A DNA stretch of 5,841 nucleotides, from positions 1 through 5,841 of the forward strand of contig CAAFWA010000323.1 of NCBI GenBank assembly GCA_900766635.1, given 5' to 3'. The stretch comes from an uncultured Acinetobacter sp. Its GTDB lineage: Bacteria; Pseudomonadota; Gammaproteobacteria; Pseudomonadales; Moraxellaceae. Both the position numbers and the translations under genes were made by a program. The notes beneath the pieces were generated by a model. It saw only the letters and a program-made list of their open reading frames with translations, made no database searches and had not been told where the DNA came from. Position 1 is the stretch's first letter, and each line of letters opens with the position of its first letter. Shown in pieces: positions 5,760-5,841 of the stretch.

Positions 5760-5779
5760 TTATTATGGAGTGATAATAA
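5760..5779 (+). promoter_or_regulatory. Hairpin presenting the Shine-Dalgarno of the downstream gene in its loop
   Basis: TTATTAT (5760-5766) and ATAATAA (5773-5779) form a 7-bp all-A/T stem. Its 6-base loop, GGAGTG, contains the GGAG ribosome binding site (5767-5770), 10 bases before ATG 5781. The stem is weak, so this may only keep the site exposed, or it may be chance in AT-rich DNA. Confidence 0.35.
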
Positions 5780-5780
5780 A

Positions 5781-5841
5781 ATGACAGAATTTTTTCATGT
5801 ACAAGATGCAGATAAACGCCAATTAAGAACCTTGCTGGGAC
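5781..5841 (+). CDS. Start of an unidentified gene, cut by window edge
   Basis: An open frame begins at ATG 5781 and runs through 20 codons to the end of the window (MTEFFHVQDA...). GGAG at 5767-5770 provides a ribosome binding site with 10-base spacing. It lies 74 bases after the hydrolase stop on the same strand with no clear terminator between them, so the two may share a transcript. The visible residues are mostly polar and carry no recognisable motif, signal peptide or membrane segment. I cannot assign a function. Confidence 0.6.
   Translation, partial: MTEFFHVQDADKRQLRTLLG

Overview
The window reads as a piece of chromosome from an AT-leaning Gammaproteobacterium. Protein style, codon use and gene order suggest Acinetobacter or a close relative. 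This is recognition from memory, not a database match. No mobile element, tRNA, rRNA or CRISPR array is visible.

Layout. (1) 1-729, plus strand: the last 242 codons of a short-chain dehydrogenase, very probably 3-hydroxybutyrate dehydrogenase, closed by a clear intrinsic terminator at 751-777. (2) 887-3381, plus strand: a compact four-gene arsenic-resistance operon, arsC-arsR-arsB(ACR3)-arsH. The genes are joined by overlaps of 4, 8 and 4 bases. It is preceded by a promoter (about 831-859) that is covered by two tandem 16-base operator-like repeats. (3) 3418-4113, minus strand: a DUF1826-type protein converging on arsH, with a nested hairpin in the 36-base gap between them. (4) 4114-4455: a 342-base AT-rich divergent intergenic region holding a 7+7 inverted repeat upstream of the DUF1826 gene and an imperfect AT-rich inverted repeat. 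(5) 4456-5706, plus strand: a dienelactone-hydrolase-family enzyme with an extra C-terminal NTF2/SnoaL-like domain. (6) 5781 to the end: the first 20 codons of an unidentified plus-strand gene.

How the genes work together. ArsR should repress the whole ars operon until As(III) or Sb(III) binds its thiols. ArsC reduces arsenate to arsenite, ACR3 exports arsenite, and ArsH is expected to oxidise trivalent organoarsenicals to less toxic pentavalent forms. The other genes have no evident link to arsenic. The ketone-body dehydrogenase and the hydrolase look like ordinary catabolic functions.

I do not see a wholly new system here. The points most worth a second look are the operator architecture of the ars promoter, the DUF1826 protein with its HxD...H...R residue pattern (reminiscent of 2-oxoglutarate/Fe(II) oxygenases) and neighbouring dyad, and the two-domain hydrolase.
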